This document shows positions 45,814 to 54,727 of a stretch of DNA of 64,000 bases, in pieces; position 1 is the first letter of the stretch; each line of letters begins with the position of its first letter. A program made the position numbers and the translations under genes. The notes under the pieces were generated by a model, which ran no database searches, was not told the DNA's origin, and saw only the letters and a list, made by a program, of their open reading frames with translations. The stretch is from Virgibacillus halodenitrificans JCM 12304 (GTDB taxonomy: Bacteria > Bacillota > Bacilli > Bacillales > Amphibacillaceae): the NCBI RefSeq assembly GCF_001310895.1, contig NZ_BAZS01000010.1, positions 32,822 through 96,821 of the forward strand, given 5' to 3'.

Positions 45814-46248
45814 TTGAACATCACCCAACAATGGAAGCAAGAGGATAGTGACTTTATCAGAAAAAAAGTTATTGAACATAATATGGAGAAGCTTCCTGAT
45901 AAGCTTAAAACTCCAAACGAGGATATTAGTTTTGTTATCAAGGATGATGCAGGGGAAATCGTGGGAGGAATTACGGCAAACACGTTTTGGCATCAAATGC
46001 ATATTGAATTTCTGTGGGTGGACAAAAAAGTTAGGGGACTAGGGTATGGCAGTGCGCTTTTACAAAAGTTAGAGAACTTTGCTGTAGAAAAGGGATGCCG
46101 TTTTGTTTATTTAGATACTTTCAGTTTCCAGGCCCCTGAGTTTTATAAAAAACATGGATATGAAGTCTTTGGTACTTTAGAAGATCATCCAAAGGGTTTA
46201 ATCAATATTTCTTACATAAAAGATTTGCTGAGTAGAAATGTTTTGTAG
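45814..46248 (+). CDS. GNAT family N-acetyltransferase
   Basis: This 144-residue protein has the acetyl-CoA motif WVDKKVRGLGYGSALLQKLE and the following AVEKGCRFVYLDTFSFQAPE, FYKKHGYE, typical of GNAT enzymes. TTG 45814 sits eight bases after AAGGAG; ATG 45805 directly abuts it. The acceptor is unknown. Confidence 0.85.
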   Translation: MNITQQWKQEDSDFIRKKVIEHNMEKLPDKLKTPNEDISFVIKDDAGEIVGGITANTFWHQMHIEFLWVDKKVRGLGYGSALLQKLENFAVEKGCRFVYLDTFSFQAPEFYKKHGYEVFGTLEDHPKGLINISYIKDLLSRNVL

Positions 46249-46261
46249 GAGTTGAGTAGTC

Positions 46262-47011
46262 GTGGGGAAGCATTTAATTACTAATCGCTTATTGGAAAAG
46301 TTAATAGGTGCAAGCTTTTCTATATCAATCTATTATATCACCACATTGATTGATACCAACTTTAACCTTTTTGAATTTCATGAATTAATTACACAGCCAG
46401 CAATTTGGATGCTGTTTTTTGGTTATGGAATACTTAGTTCTCTCATTATTGATGATGGCATAGGAAGAATGATCCCTCGTTTCAACTTAGGTAAACAGAT
46501 ATTATTTTATATTTTATTTGGGTATCTTATTTTTTTATTTTTTTTGCCCCTCGGATATGTGTTAATAGCTGGTACAGTTGGTGCTTTTTTCTCCCTTCTG
46601 TTTTTACTAGGTAAAAAAACACTAAAACCGTTCAAGTGGTACAGCTGGATTGTTTTTATTGTTCCAATTGTATGTCTTGTGATGTTGCCGTTCGATTTCA
46701 CTTCAAAGGTTGGGTGGAACGAAGTAGCTGAAGATGGATTTGTAGAGATTGATTATGAATTTTTCAACGGCGAGCATCTGATTCCGGTTCATGGAAAGAA
46801 AGGGGAAAAAATTTACTTTGATGTTGAACATACCAACATTAGTGGGGCAAACGGAATGTCTCTTTATGATGGGAACGGAGATTATGCTGGAATGAATGAA
46901 GAAGGTGGAGATATAGTAAGCATGGATTTTGAAGAAACAACCACAAAATATATTGTGGTATCCACTGTAAATGGAAGATATGGTCAAATCCAGGTGACAT
47001 GGTGGGAATAG
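46262..47011 (+). CDS. Membrane protein with extracellular C-terminal domain
   Basis: At 249 residues from GTG 46262, four membrane helices (to about residue 140) are followed by an outward beta-rich domain (NGMSLYDGNGDYAGM, KYIVVSTVNGRYGQIQVTWW). No family recognised. Confidence 0.6.
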   Translation: MGKHLITNRLLEKLIGASFSISIYYITTLIDTNFNLFEFHELITQPAIWMLFFGYGILSSLIIDDGIGRMIPRFNLGKQILFYILFGYLIFLFFLPLGYVLIAGTVGAFFSLLFLLGKKTLKPFKWYSWIVFIVPIVCLVMLPFDFTSKVGWNEVAEDGFVEIDYEFFNGEHLIPVHGKKGEKIYFDVEHTNISGANGMSLYDGNGDYAGMNEEGGDIVSMDFEETTTKYIVVSTVNGRYGQIQVTWWE

Positions 47012-47070
47012 GGAATTATTTTAGGCGTGAAAGATAAAAAGTTTGTATAAAACAAATTGGAGGTTTTCTA

Positions 47071-47322
47071 TTGGAAATCCTTAGACTGGCTTTCTTCCGT
47101 TTCTTCATTGTTTGTGTGGTAATCTTAACACTTTTGTTCACAAATAATCTGGGACCTTTCACTTTCTTTATCATAGCTGGAGCTTTTTCGTTAGTTGAAT
47201 CAATTCTATCAAAACGTAAATTTGATAGAATAACTGGTAACAAATTTATCGATTATGGTTGGATCCTGTTTGTCATCATTACCGTTGCAGCTGTTTTAAT
47301 ATACAGTGGTGAGTATGAATAA
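47071..47322 (+). CDS. Small membrane protein
   Basis: At 83 residues it starts at TTG behind GGAGG and has three hydrophobic segments with a basic SKRKFDRITGNK loop. No family recognised. Confidence 0.55.
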   Translation: MEILRLAFFRFFIVCVVILTLLFTNNLGPFTFFIIAGAFSLVESILSKRKFDRITGNKFIDYGWILFVIITVAAVLIYSGEYE

Positions 47323-47381
47323 AATAATATTGGGGCAATAGTACTTAAAGATTAAATCAGCCCACTTTAGGAGAATGGAAA

Positions 47382-47783
47382 ATGAATACGTTTTATATAG
47401 CTTCAAGTCTTTCAAATATAGATACAGTACGACTTGTTCGCAATCAGTTAGAGGATAAGGGATTTGTTCATACATATGATTGGACCAAAAATGAACGAGC
47501 TTCAACAATTGGAGATTTGATGGAAATAGGCAGGAAAGAGAAGCAAGCAGTGTTGGATGCCGATTTTATTGTGGTGCTTTTGCCAGCTGGAAAAGGGAGT
47601 CATATAGAATTTGGTATGGCGCTAAGCCAAGGCAAGCCCATTTATCTCTATTCGCCAAACGACGATATAAATAATATTGCAACGACAAGTACATTTTATC
47701 ACTTATCAAATGTTGAAAAATATGTCGGTACTATTGATATGTTAGTGGAAAAAATAACAAAAAGTGAATTGAACCGTATTTAA
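47382..47783 (+). CDS. Nucleoside 2-deoxyribosyltransferase-like protein
   Basis: This 133-residue protein starts FYIASSLSNIDTVRLVRNQL and has ADFIVVLLPAGKGSHIEFGM and ALSQGKPIYLYSP. This is the nucleoside 2-deoxyribosyltransferase/TIR-STIR-like fold, with the catalytic-type Glu in HIEFGMAL. Enzymes of the fold break N-glycosidic bonds of deoxynucleosides or nucleotides. RBS TTAGGAG. Substrate unknown; a defence role (nucleotide hydrolysis) is possible. Confidence 0.75.
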   Translation: MNTFYIASSLSNIDTVRLVRNQLEDKGFVHTYDWTKNERASTIGDLMEIGRKEKQAVLDADFIVVLLPAGKGSHIEFGMALSQGKPIYLYSPNDDINNIATTSTFYHLSNVEKYVGTIDMLVEKITKSELNRI

Positions 47784-47823
47784 TTTAAATTAACTTACAC
47801 ATACATATTAAGGGGGTTAGGCT

Positions 47824-47991
47824 ATGGAATTTTTAGCCCTGTTTTCATTTTTGTTTATTTACATCGGGATACCTTTAGCAATAATATTTTTCTTAAAACA
47901 AATCAATGAAATTAAAGAGAACAGCGAACTACATAGTGAACAAAACAAACAAATAATTCAATTATTGAAGCAGTTGCGTGACAGTAATTAA
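47824..47991 (+). CDS. Small membrane protein with coiled-coil tail
   Basis: At 55 residues it has one N-terminal helix (FLFIYIGIPLAIIFFLKQI), then a heptad-like EIKENSELHSEQNKQIIQLL tail. The RBS AAGGGGG lies before ATG 47824. Confidence 0.5.
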   Translation: MEFLALFSFLFIYIGIPLAIIFFLKQINEIKENSELHSEQNKQIIQLLKQLRDSN

Positions 47992-48024
47992 AGGAAACTC
48001 CTTGAAAATAGAAAGGAAGATAAT

Positions 48025-48213
48025 TTGAAAAAATTATACAGAAATATTCTTATTTATACTATTGCGGTTATTTTATTGGTGTTGGTCCTTGAATTATTAG
48101 GCATTAACACTGCTATTATTCCAGCAGTAATTGAATGGACTACAACATTTATCCTGCCATGGATTGGCTTATATTGGCTGATTCGTTTGGTTAAGAGCCT
48201 GGAGAAAAGGTAA
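48025..48213 (+). CDS. Small membrane protein
   Basis: At 62 residues it starts at TTG behind AAAGGAAG and has two helices (LIYTIAVILLVLVLELLGI; WTTTFILPWIGLYWLIRL). No family recognised. Confidence 0.5.
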   Translation: MKKLYRNILIYTIAVILLVLVLELLGINTAIIPAVIEWTTTFILPWIGLYWLIRLVKSLEKR

Positions 48214-48260
48214 GAGCCGACTATTTAGTATTTCTTAAAAAGAAAGAGGTGCACCGGAAA

Positions 48261-48737
48261 TTGAAGATTCGGGAGATAAAAGATCAAGACAATAAAAAAA
48301 TGGAGCAAATTATAAAACAGTCGTTGGAGCAAGTGGGGTTAGATATCCCTGGAACAGCGTATTTTGATCCTCAATTAGGCAAATTATCCGCATTTTACAA
48401 GGATAAATCGAATGCTAACTATTGGGTTGCTGTAACGGAAGAAGATGAAGTGATTGGTGGAGTGGGAATTGGCCCATTTGTAGGTGATTCGACGGTTGGT
48501 GAGCTGCAAAAGCTATATATTAGCCCCGCACACCAAGGAAAAGGGGTTTCCAAGGAATTAATGCGCGTAGCATTGGATTTTGCCGAGAAGCATTATGCAT
48601 ATTGTTATCTCGAAACTTCTCATGTACTTGAAATTGCAAATCGCCTGTATAGTAAATTCGGTTTCCGCGAGCTTGCCGAACCGATAGAAGGTTCAGAGCA
48701 TGGCACGATGGACACCTGGTATATAAAAGAATTATAG
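48261..48737 (+). CDS. GNAT family N-acetyltransferase
   Basis: At 158 residues, acetyl-CoA motif LYISPAHQGKGVSKELMRVA follows ELQK and precedes YCYLETSHVLEIANRLYSKF and GFRELA. TTG 48261 follows GAGGTG by nine bases; GTG 48249 lies in that RBS. The acceptor is unknown. Confidence 0.82.
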   Translation: MKIREIKDQDNKKMEQIIKQSLEQVGLDIPGTAYFDPQLGKLSAFYKDKSNANYWVAVTEEDEVIGGVGIGPFVGDSTVGELQKLYISPAHQGKGVSKELMRVALDFAEKHYAYCYLETSHVLEIANRLYSKFGFRELAEPIEGSEHGTMDTWYIKEL

Positions 48738-48817
48738 AAATAGGAGCTAGTAGCAAGTAAAATAGCGTCTCTGCAAATTTTTGGCAGTGCCCCAGAATAC
48801 GGAGTAGTAGGAGCGAA

Positions 48818-49237
48818 ATGAACATGAAGGAAGCTATAAGTATACTTTTAATTATTGGGGTTGGAATAATCTTATATAAAAAAGGTATATTGCGGTTTAT
48901 GAGTACAAAGAAAATAAATTATACATATAAAAAGTTGCAAAATAGTCTCAAAGTACGTTACAAAAAATTTACCGGCATAGAATACTATTATTTTAAATTA
49001 AAGAAAGGCGTCAGCTATACACTGAAATATGATGTCACTGTAGAAGAGGGCGCGTTGGATCTTGAATGGAGGAGCTTTAAAGGTGTAGTGGATAAAAAGC
49101 GCTTTGAAGCAGATGGAAATGGTGAACTAACGTTTACTGCAAGTACCCGGTTGCATTCAGTGAGACTTGAGGGAAGCGATACCAAGGGCGGCTGTGTGAT
49201 TGAAGTAGTCCAAAATATAAGCAACCAAGCTAACTGA
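48818..49237 (+). CDS. Membrane-anchored beta-rich protein
   Basis: At 139 residues it has one N-terminal helix (AISILLIIGVGIILYKKGIL), then a beta-rich domain (YYYFKLKKGVSYTLKYDVTV, LTFTASTRLHSVRLEG). TAGGAG precedes ATG 48818. No family recognised. Confidence 0.55.
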   Translation: MNMKEAISILLIIGVGIILYKKGILRFMSTKKINYTYKKLQNSLKVRYKKFTGIEYYYFKLKKGVSYTLKYDVTVEEGALDLEWRSFKGVVDKKRFEADGNGELTFTASTRLHSVRLEGSDTKGGCVIEVVQNISNQAN

Positions 49238-49365
49238 AAGTAGAAATAGAACGTAGGTAAATACCATAACAAAAGTTGAAGAAGCGCGTGTTGAACTCCT
49301 AAGCATTAAAGAAGCGTACGTTTATTTCTAAAAAATAAATAGAGTGGGTGAGAGGAGGGAATTTT

Positions 49366-50013
49366 ATGATAAGAAGCAAGTTTGCAGTTATTGGCGCTAT
49401 TATTCTGTTTATCATTTGTATGTGTTTATTCTTTCCATTTCCTGATGATCCCTTGCTGCATGCAACTACTATTTTTATGTCCATTCCCATTAAGGACCAT
49501 GATGGCTATATAAAAGCTGGTGTGATTGGCTCATTTTTATTTGTTATCGCAATGGTTTTGCTGATGTTCGGTTTAAAAAAATTCCGTCTTCGATCACTGA
49601 TTATTGTGATATTCTTATACAGTTTTTTGCCATCAATGCTTATCAAAGTTTATCAAGAGACACTTGCAGAAGGTATCTTTGCTGTTTCAAAGGAAGATGA
49701 AGGGGAATGCAATTTCACGTCCGTAAATGATGAACAATTAGATGGAGAATGCTATTTTACGCTTCATAACCGCAGTAATAAAGCAGTGACCTTCGAAGTT
49801 CAACTGATCGATTCCTTCATTGATGAAACGCGCATGGAGTCGCTAATGAATGAGGCAGGCCCACATATGTTAACACTGGAAGCAAACGAAAAAAGAGCAA
49901 TACATCTAAAAGAAATTATTGATATTACTGGAGTAAAGGACCATATTTCTCAAGGGACGTCTTTTGAACTTCATTTTAGGCTCATTGATGGAAAGGATGA
50001 ACGGATCTTATGA
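49366..50013 (+). CDS. Membrane protein with extracellular domain
   Basis: At 215 residues from ATG 49366 (RBS GAGGAGGG), it has three hydrophobic segments then an outward domain with a pair of cysteines (GECNFTSVNDEQLDGECYF). It overlaps the next small gene by four bases (ATGA). No family recognised. Confidence 0.6.
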   Translation: MIRSKFAVIGAIILFIICMCLFFPFPDDPLLHATTIFMSIPIKDHDGYIKAGVIGSFLFVIAMVLLMFGLKKFRLRSLIIVIFLYSFLPSMLIKVYQETLAEGIFAVSKEDEGECNFTSVNDEQLDGECYFTLHNRSNKAVTFEVQLIDSFIDETRMESLMNEAGPHMLTLEANEKRAIHLKEIIDITGVKDHISQGTSFELHFRLIDGKDERIL

Positions 50014-50188
50014 GTAGAAGTACACTAAGTAAGTTAGATACAGGAATCGCTCTCTTCATGCTGATTTTCACTTTTTATTATTTCTTTATGATGCAATTTC
50101 TATCCCAATCAATGTGATTTTTTCATTTTTATCTGTCATGTTTTTTCTGTTTGGGGTTCACTATTTATACTATAAAGAAAAGTTTTAG
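50010..50188 (+). pseudogene. Small membrane protein, frameshifted
   Basis: The first frame (ATG 50010) gives 35 residues and stops at 50115-50117. With one more T at about 50088 (TATTTCTT|TATGAT) the frame would continue as FFYDAISIPINVIFSFLSVM and FGVHYLYYKEKF to TAG 50186-50188. That would make a 59-residue protein with two membrane segments. It overlaps the upstream gene by ATGA. Confidence 0.55.
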
Positions 50189-50266
50189 GATGTGTATATA
50201 TCACCGTGGCATTATTTTTGATTTTTGTTGTTATTAATCCTTTTCTCCTAATACTGTAAAAATGTA

Positions 50267-50295
50267 TTGACTTTTGTGTTGGAATAATGTAAATT
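50267..50295 (+). promoter_or_regulatory. Promoter of the SAM-riboswitch transcript
   Basis: TTGACT (50267-50272), 17 bp, TAAATT (50290-50295). It lies about 30 bp before the riboswitch aptamer. Confidence 0.6.
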
Positions 50296-50324
50296 GATAA
50301 ATAATTTAATAAATTAAATGCAAC

Positions 50325-50483
50325 TTCTTATCAAGAGAGGTGGAGGGATTGGCCCTGCGAAACCTCGGCAACAGGCTCTGTAGAGTACTGTGCCAAATCC
50401 AACAGACAAGTATTTGTCTGAGAGATAAGAAGAGGATGCTATGATCGTACAGCCCTCTTCTTATTTTGGAAGAGGGTTTTTCT
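50325..50483 (+). promoter_or_regulatory. SAM-I (S-box) riboswitch with terminator
   Basis: The aptamer runs from TTCTTATCAAGAGAGGTGGA to GAGATAAGAAG. It has the conserved GGCCCTGCGAAACCTCGGCAAC and GTGCCAAATCC segments and P1 arms CTTATC/GATAAG. The expression platform is visible. AAGAAGAGG (about 50428-50436) can pair with CCTCTTCTT as antiterminator. The alternative CCCTCTTC/GAAGAGGG stem followed by TTTTT (50453-50483) is the terminator. SAM should stabilise the aptamer and stop transcription of the symporter. Confidence 0.95.
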
Positions 50484-50575
50484 ATTTTAAATTAAAAAAG
50501 TTTGGAGGCTTTTTAAACGTTAAACAAAGTAATTCGATCTGATTTATAAAATTTTTAAAAAGAGGGGGAGTTTAT

Positions 50576-52207
50576 ATGTCATCATATGGGTATTGGATGA
50601 TTATCTTTGCAGTTGGGTATACCTTTGTACTAATAATTGCAGGTCAGTTAGCAAAGAGGCGAGTAAACCGACAAGATAGCTACTTTGTTGGTGGTAGAAC
50701 TTTCAATAAGTGGATTGTGGCATTTTGTATTACAGGGTTATTTTCCGGATCTACGTATATTTCTATTTTGGAGTTATCCTATTTAAATGGCGTTTCAGCA
50801 ATATGGTATGGGGTAGCTGAAATTGTTCAAATCATTATTATTGCTTTATTAATAATTCGATCCTTTCGTAAAAAAATGCTTATTACGATTTCCGGACTAA
50901 TCGGTGATAAATATGGCAGGGCAGCCAGAGGTATGGCAGGTGCTATTACTGCATTTGCCTTTCCGATGTGGTCTGTGGCGACAGCGATTGCTTTCGCGTC
51001 AGCTATGCATGTATTCACAGGTATTTCGCTGACGTGGTCTGTAGCATTTACTGCCATCCTGTTGTTTGTATACTTACAGGGAGGAGGGATGTGGTCCATT
51101 GCTTTTACCCAAACAATGAATGGTGTGTTATTTTTTCTCATGTTTATCGTTGGTATCGTGGCTTTTTTCATCAACCCGGGAATCGAAGGATTAAAAACGC
51201 TAATGGTAGAGTCTCCGTCTATGTTTGCGTTTGATAGTGTTGGTTTACAGGTGATTGTCGCTTGGTTTGGTACCTTTCTGGTAAATGTCATTCTGGCTCA
51301 GGCAGCCTTTCAAATGGCGCTCTCATGCAAAGAGCCTGAAGAGGGTCAAAAAGGATTAATGATTGCTGGCGTCTTAGCAGTTCCCTTTATTATTTGTGGC
51401 ATTCTGTTTGGAGTTGCAGCGGCAGTGGTTGTTCCTAATGCACAAACAGGTCTCATTGCGATTCCGCTTTATTTAATGGAAGTACTGCCTGCACCATTAG
51501 TCGGCATTTTCTTTCTTGGTGTGTGGGGCTGTGCATTGAGTTGGGGAGCACCGTGTCAATTTTCTGGGGCTACTAGTCTTGGACGTGATGTGGGAGGCGC
51601 TTTACATCCACGGGCCAGTGAGAATCAGCTTGTTTTTTATACGAAAGTTTCCCTACTTCTATTAACTGTATTAATGATTATCTTTGGTATGCTTCGGACA
51701 GAACAATCCGCGTGGTGGAATGTGTTAGCATGGACCATTCGGAATAGTGCTACATTTGCTCCCGTTGTTGCTGCATTATTCTGGCCGGTCGTTACTAAAC
51801 GGGCGGTATGGGCAGCGTTAATCACAGGCTTTATCAGTGGTTTGGCATGGTATTATTTAGGCGGATGGCAGCCAAATGCATTTTATATGAACATTCATCC
51901 AGTTTGGGTTGGAAGCTCGATCAATGTGCTAACAATTAGTATTGTTACAATATTGGATCCAGCGGCAAGGTGGTACTTACAGCTAGGTAAGCAAACAGGA
52001 AGAACATATGCCGCCATACTCAGTGGATTTATCCTTCTCGCCATAAATATTATCTATGCGGACACATTATATCAAAGTGGGTTGACTGGATTGTTTGTAT
52101 TTATCACCATCATCGCATTCTTTATTTCAGCTATCAGACTTGTACGCCCAGTGGAAGAAAAAACATCAATCGAGGTGAGTGCACTAGCAAAAAGCTACTC
52201 ACAATAA
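50576..52207 (+). CDS. Sodium:solute symporter (SSS family), SAM-riboswitch controlled
   Basis: At 543 residues it has about 13 membrane segments with SSS features near the start: YFVGGRTFNKWIVAFCITG, FSGSTYISILELSYLNGVSA. Such proteins couple Na+ entry to uptake of amino acids, sugars or other solutes. Because the leader is an S-box riboswitch, which controls methionine and sulfur metabolism, the likely substrate is methionine, a methionine derivative or another sulfur compound. This is inference from regulation; substrate residues cannot be read. RBS AGAGGGGGAG. A terminator follows. Confidence 0.88.
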   Translation: MSSYGYWMIIFAVGYTFVLIIAGQLAKRRVNRQDSYFVGGRTFNKWIVAFCITGLFSGSTYISILELSYLNGVSAIWYGVAEIVQIIIIALLIIRSFRKKMLITISGLIGDKYGRAARGMAGAITAFAFPMWSVATAIAFASAMHVFTGISLTWSVAFTAILLFVYLQGGGMWSIAFTQTMNGVLFFLMFIVGIVAFFINPGIEGLKTLMVESPSMFAFDSVGLQVIVAWFGTFLVNVILAQAAFQMALSCKEPEEGQKGLMIAGVLAVPFIICGILFGVAAAVVVPNAQTGLIAIPLYLMEVLPAPLVGIFFLGVWGCALSWGAPCQFSGATSLGRDVGGALHPRASENQLVFYTKVSLLLLTVLMIIFGMLRTEQSAWWNVLAWTIRNSATFAPVVAALFWPVVTKRAVWAALITGFISGLAWYYLGGWQPNAFYMNIHPVWVGSSINVLTISIVTILDPAARWYLQLGKQTGRTYAAILSGFILLAINIIYADTLYQSGLTGLFVFITIIAFFISAIRLVRPVEEKTSIEVSALAKSYSQ

Positions 52208-52234
52208 TTAAAAACTGAGATATGTCTTAATAGT

Positions 52235-52277
52235 AGAAAGCTCTTTATCTTTTAGGGGTAAATTGCTTTCTTTTTTA
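52235..52277 (+). terminator. Probable terminator of the symporter gene
   Basis: GAAAGC...TTTATC and GGTAAATTGCTTTC form an imperfect stem followed by TTTTTT. Confidence 0.55.
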
Positions 52278-52496
52278 TGCCTGTTTTTTGAGCGAAAAGC
52301 CACTATGGCAGATTAATCTATCTAACGGCAGTTAGACACTTCCTACTGCTAATAAATTTCCCCCTCTATTCCATACCTGAAAACACCAAATCTTACACCT
52401 TTTCAATAAATAAAACATAAATATTAATAAAAATTTATTGTAATTCGATAAAAATTAGATTAAAATCAAATTAACAATAATAGGAGAGGTGCTTGT

Positions 52497-52976
52497 ATGA
52501 AACGAGAAACACTTTTTTTGAAAACAACTATAATTCTTATGGGGCTCCCTGTGCTTGCATTATGTGTTTTTGCTGTACCTGGGATTGCCAATTTCGCTGT
52601 AGAATTATATCCGGATATGGCCTATTTAAAATATCTTATATTTTTAGTCATGTATAGTGCAGCAATTCCTTTTTATATTGCCTTATATCAGGCTTATAAA
52701 TTGTTAAGCTATATTGATAAGAGTAAAGCTTTCTCGCAGTTTTCGGTAACTGCATTAAAAAAGATCAAATACTGTGCAATTACAATTAGTAGTATTTATG
52801 TAGTAGGCATGCCGCTCTTTTATCTAATTGGGGAAAAAGACGACGCACCAGGTGTCATTTTAATTGGAATGATCCTTATTTTTGCATCCTTTGTAATTGC
52901 CGTCTTTGCTGCTGTTCTACAAAAATTATTACGAAATGCCATCGAAATAAAAACAGAAAATGATTTAACGGTCTGA
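52497..52976 (+). CDS. yoaS: DUF2975 membrane protein (YoaS-like)
   Basis: At 159 residues it has four membrane helices, with the DUF2975 hallmark YQAYKLLSYIDKSKAFSQFS between helices 2 and 3. RBS AGGAGAGG. It is followed directly by an XRE regulator and a DUF817 gene, the order of yoaS-yozG-yoaT in B. subtilis. Function unknown. Confidence 0.8.
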   Translation: MKRETLFLKTTIILMGLPVLALCVFAVPGIANFAVELYPDMAYLKYLIFLVMYSAAIPFYIALYQAYKLLSYIDKSKAFSQFSVTALKKIKYCAITISSIYVVGMPLFYLIGEKDDAPGVILIGMILIFASFVIAVFAAVLQKLLRNAIEIKTENDLTV

Positions 52977-52986
52977 GGTGAATGAA

Positions 52987-53205
52987 ATGGCGATTATAAT
53001 TAATATAGACGTGATGTTAGCAAAACGTAAGATGAGTGTTACCGAGCTTTCGGAACGTGTTGGAATAACTATGGCTAATCTTTCTATTTTGAAAAATGGA
53101 AAGGCAAAAGCAATTCGTGTTACTACCTTGGATGCCATATGTAAAGCTTTGGAATGTCAGCCTGGGGATATTTTGGAATACCGTGATGAGGAAGAAAATG
53201 GATAA
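52987..53205 (+). CDS. yozG: XRE family regulator (YozG-like)
   Basis: This 72-residue HTH protein (LAKRKMSVTELSERVGITMA, NLSILKNGKAKAIRVTTLDA, CKALECQPGDIL) is the type that accompanies DUF2975 proteins. ATG 52987 follows GAGGTG by six bases; GTG 52978 overlaps that RBS. It probably regulates its own operon. Confidence 0.85.
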   Translation: MAIIINIDVMLAKRKMSVTELSERVGITMANLSILKNGKAKAIRVTTLDAICKALECQPGDILEYRDEEENG

Positions 53206-53241
53206 AAAGCAAGGAAACAAAAAGGGAGGAGGGGGAAGAGG

Positions 53242-54072
53242 ATGAATGGAGTAAAGCAACTTGTTAGGTTTGGTTGGGAGCAAGGCTTGTCCTGTTTGTT
53301 TCCTGTCGTTATCTTTGCTTCTCTGGCATTAACTCAATTTATCTCCATGCCGATTCTGCCACGGTATGACTGGTTACTTATTATCTTTCTTCTAATGCAA
53401 TGGCTGATGGTTCGCTCGGGTCTTGAAACAAAAGACGAGCTCAGGGTAATTACCTTGTTTCATCTGATCGGACTAACGTTGGAAATTTTCAAAGTAAATA
53501 TGGGGTCCTGGTCTTATCCAGAGGAGGGATTTTCCAAAGTTTTTGGCGTGCCGTTGTATAGTGGGTTCATGTATGCGAGTGTCGCAAGTTATCTTTGCCA
53601 AGCTTGGAGGAGACTGGATGTTAACTTAGTGAAATGGCCATCCTTTTCCATTGTTGTGCCACTCGCAGCTGCCATCTATTTGAATTTTTTTACCCATCAT
53701 TATTGGCTGGATATACGGTGGTGGCTATCCTTGGCTGTCATAATAGTTTTCTGGCGTACATGGGTCACCTATAAAGTTGGTGGAAAGCATTATCGTATGC
53801 CGCTTGCACTGTCCTTTGTCCTTATTGGTTTCTTTATCTGGATTGCAGAAAACATCGCTACGTTCTTTGGTGCATGGCAGTATCCGAATCAGACAGAGGC
53901 CTGGAGTCTTGTACATCTTGGAAAAGTAAGTTCCTGGCTTTTGCTAGTTATTGTGAGCTTTTTGATTGTGGCGACATTAAAACAGGTGAAAAGTAGAAAT
54001 TATCGTTATTCAACACGTAAAATTATTCGACAAAATGAAGAGCGACATAGAGGATCAGGAAAAGTTTACTAA
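53242..54072 (+). CDS. yoaT: DUF817 membrane protein (YoaT-like)
   Basis: At 276 residues it has about eight membrane helices. LEIFKVNMGSWSYPEEGFSK and WIAENIATFFGAWQYPNQTE are the DUF817 hallmarks. It starts at ATG 53242 behind GGGAGGAGGGGG. It is the third gene of the yoaS-yozG-yoaT-like operon. Function unknown. Confidence 0.85.
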   Translation: MNGVKQLVRFGWEQGLSCLFPVVIFASLALTQFISMPILPRYDWLLIIFLLMQWLMVRSGLETKDELRVITLFHLIGLTLEIFKVNMGSWSYPEEGFSKVFGVPLYSGFMYASVASYLCQAWRRLDVNLVKWPSFSIVVPLAAAIYLNFFTHHYWLDIRWWLSLAVIIVFWRTWVTYKVGGKHYRMPLALSFVLIGFFIWIAENIATFFGAWQYPNQTEAWSLVHLGKVSSWLLLVIVSFLIVATLKQVKSRNYRYSTRKIIRQNEERHRGSGKVY

Positions 54073-54081
54073 AGAGAAGTA

Positions 54082-54255
54082 TTAGTTACCATCCTGTGTT
54101 TTTTCCCTCTTCAAACGTTCTAATTTGTTAAGTAGGTCATCTAATGTTTGAGAAATAGCAAGTACCTCAGGACTCTGTGGATCGTTTTTATAGGCTTGAT
54201 ACATTTTTTCTCTTGTTTCTTCAATTTTTTTGTATAAATCAGGCAGGGTGTTCAG
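54082..54255 (-). CDS. Spo0E-like aspartyl-phosphate phosphatase, CTG start
   Basis: This 57-residue protein is read as LYKKIEETREKMYQAYKNDP followed by VLAISQTLDDLLNKLERLKR. The SQTLDDLL segment is the SxxLD motif of Spo0E-like phosphatases, which dephosphorylate Spo0A~P and delay sporulation. The frame is closed upstream by TAA and has no ATG, GTG or TTG before the conserved part. CTG 54255 is eight bases after AAAGGGG and is the best start. Because of the start codon it is easily missed in gene calls. Confidence 0.7.
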   Translation of the reverse strand: MNTLPDLYKKIEETREKMYQAYKNDPQSPEVLAISQTLDDLLNKLERLKREKTQDGN

Positions 54256-54409
54256 GTTTTTTACCCCTTTCTTTTAAACTAATAGGTACTTTATTCCTAA
54301 TAATTTATACCCGGTTTATAAATAAATAAACTTTTTTTATAGAAAATCTATTTACAATATTTATAAAATATCTTACAATTTACTTAACTCTAGTAAAAGG
54401 GGTGATAGT

Positions 54410-54622
54410 GTGGGGATAATTGTAAGAAAATGTCGCTTATGTGAGAACGAAATGGAAATTGGTCCGTTTACTTTGTGCTCTACCTGCTTAAAAGACAGAG
54501 AGAAAATAATTCTTTATATTAGCGAAAACCCGCGCAGTTCCATGAAACAGATATCTATCATAACGAACATCCCACTAGAAAAAATTCATAAGCTAGCATT
54601 AGGTAAAGTAACGAAAAAGTAG
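54410..54622 (+). CDS. Small zinc-ribbon/HTH-like protein
   Basis: This 70-residue protein starts at GTG behind AAAAGGGGTG. A zinc ribbon (CRLCENE...CSTCLKD) precedes a short helix-turn-helix-like part (SSMKQISIITNIPLEKIHKL). It is similar in layout to small flagellar-region proteins such as YvyF. Role unknown. Confidence 0.6.
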   Translation: MGIIVRKCRLCENEMEIGPFTLCSTCLKDREKIILYISENPRSSMKQISIITNIPLEKIHKLALGKVTKK

Positions 54623-54656
54623 ACATATTATCGATTCCTGTATAATATAAATGGGT

Positions 54657-54683
54657 TAGCTTGGATATGTCCAAGCTATTTTT
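54657..54683 (+). terminator. Rho-independent terminator
   Basis: AGCTTGGA and TCCAAGCT form a tight stem with a 4-base loop, followed by ATTTTTG. Confidence 0.8.
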
Positions 54684-54727
54684 GTTTGCTTTTGTTAAAT
54701 GAAAGATTGAAAAGACGTTTAAACAAT

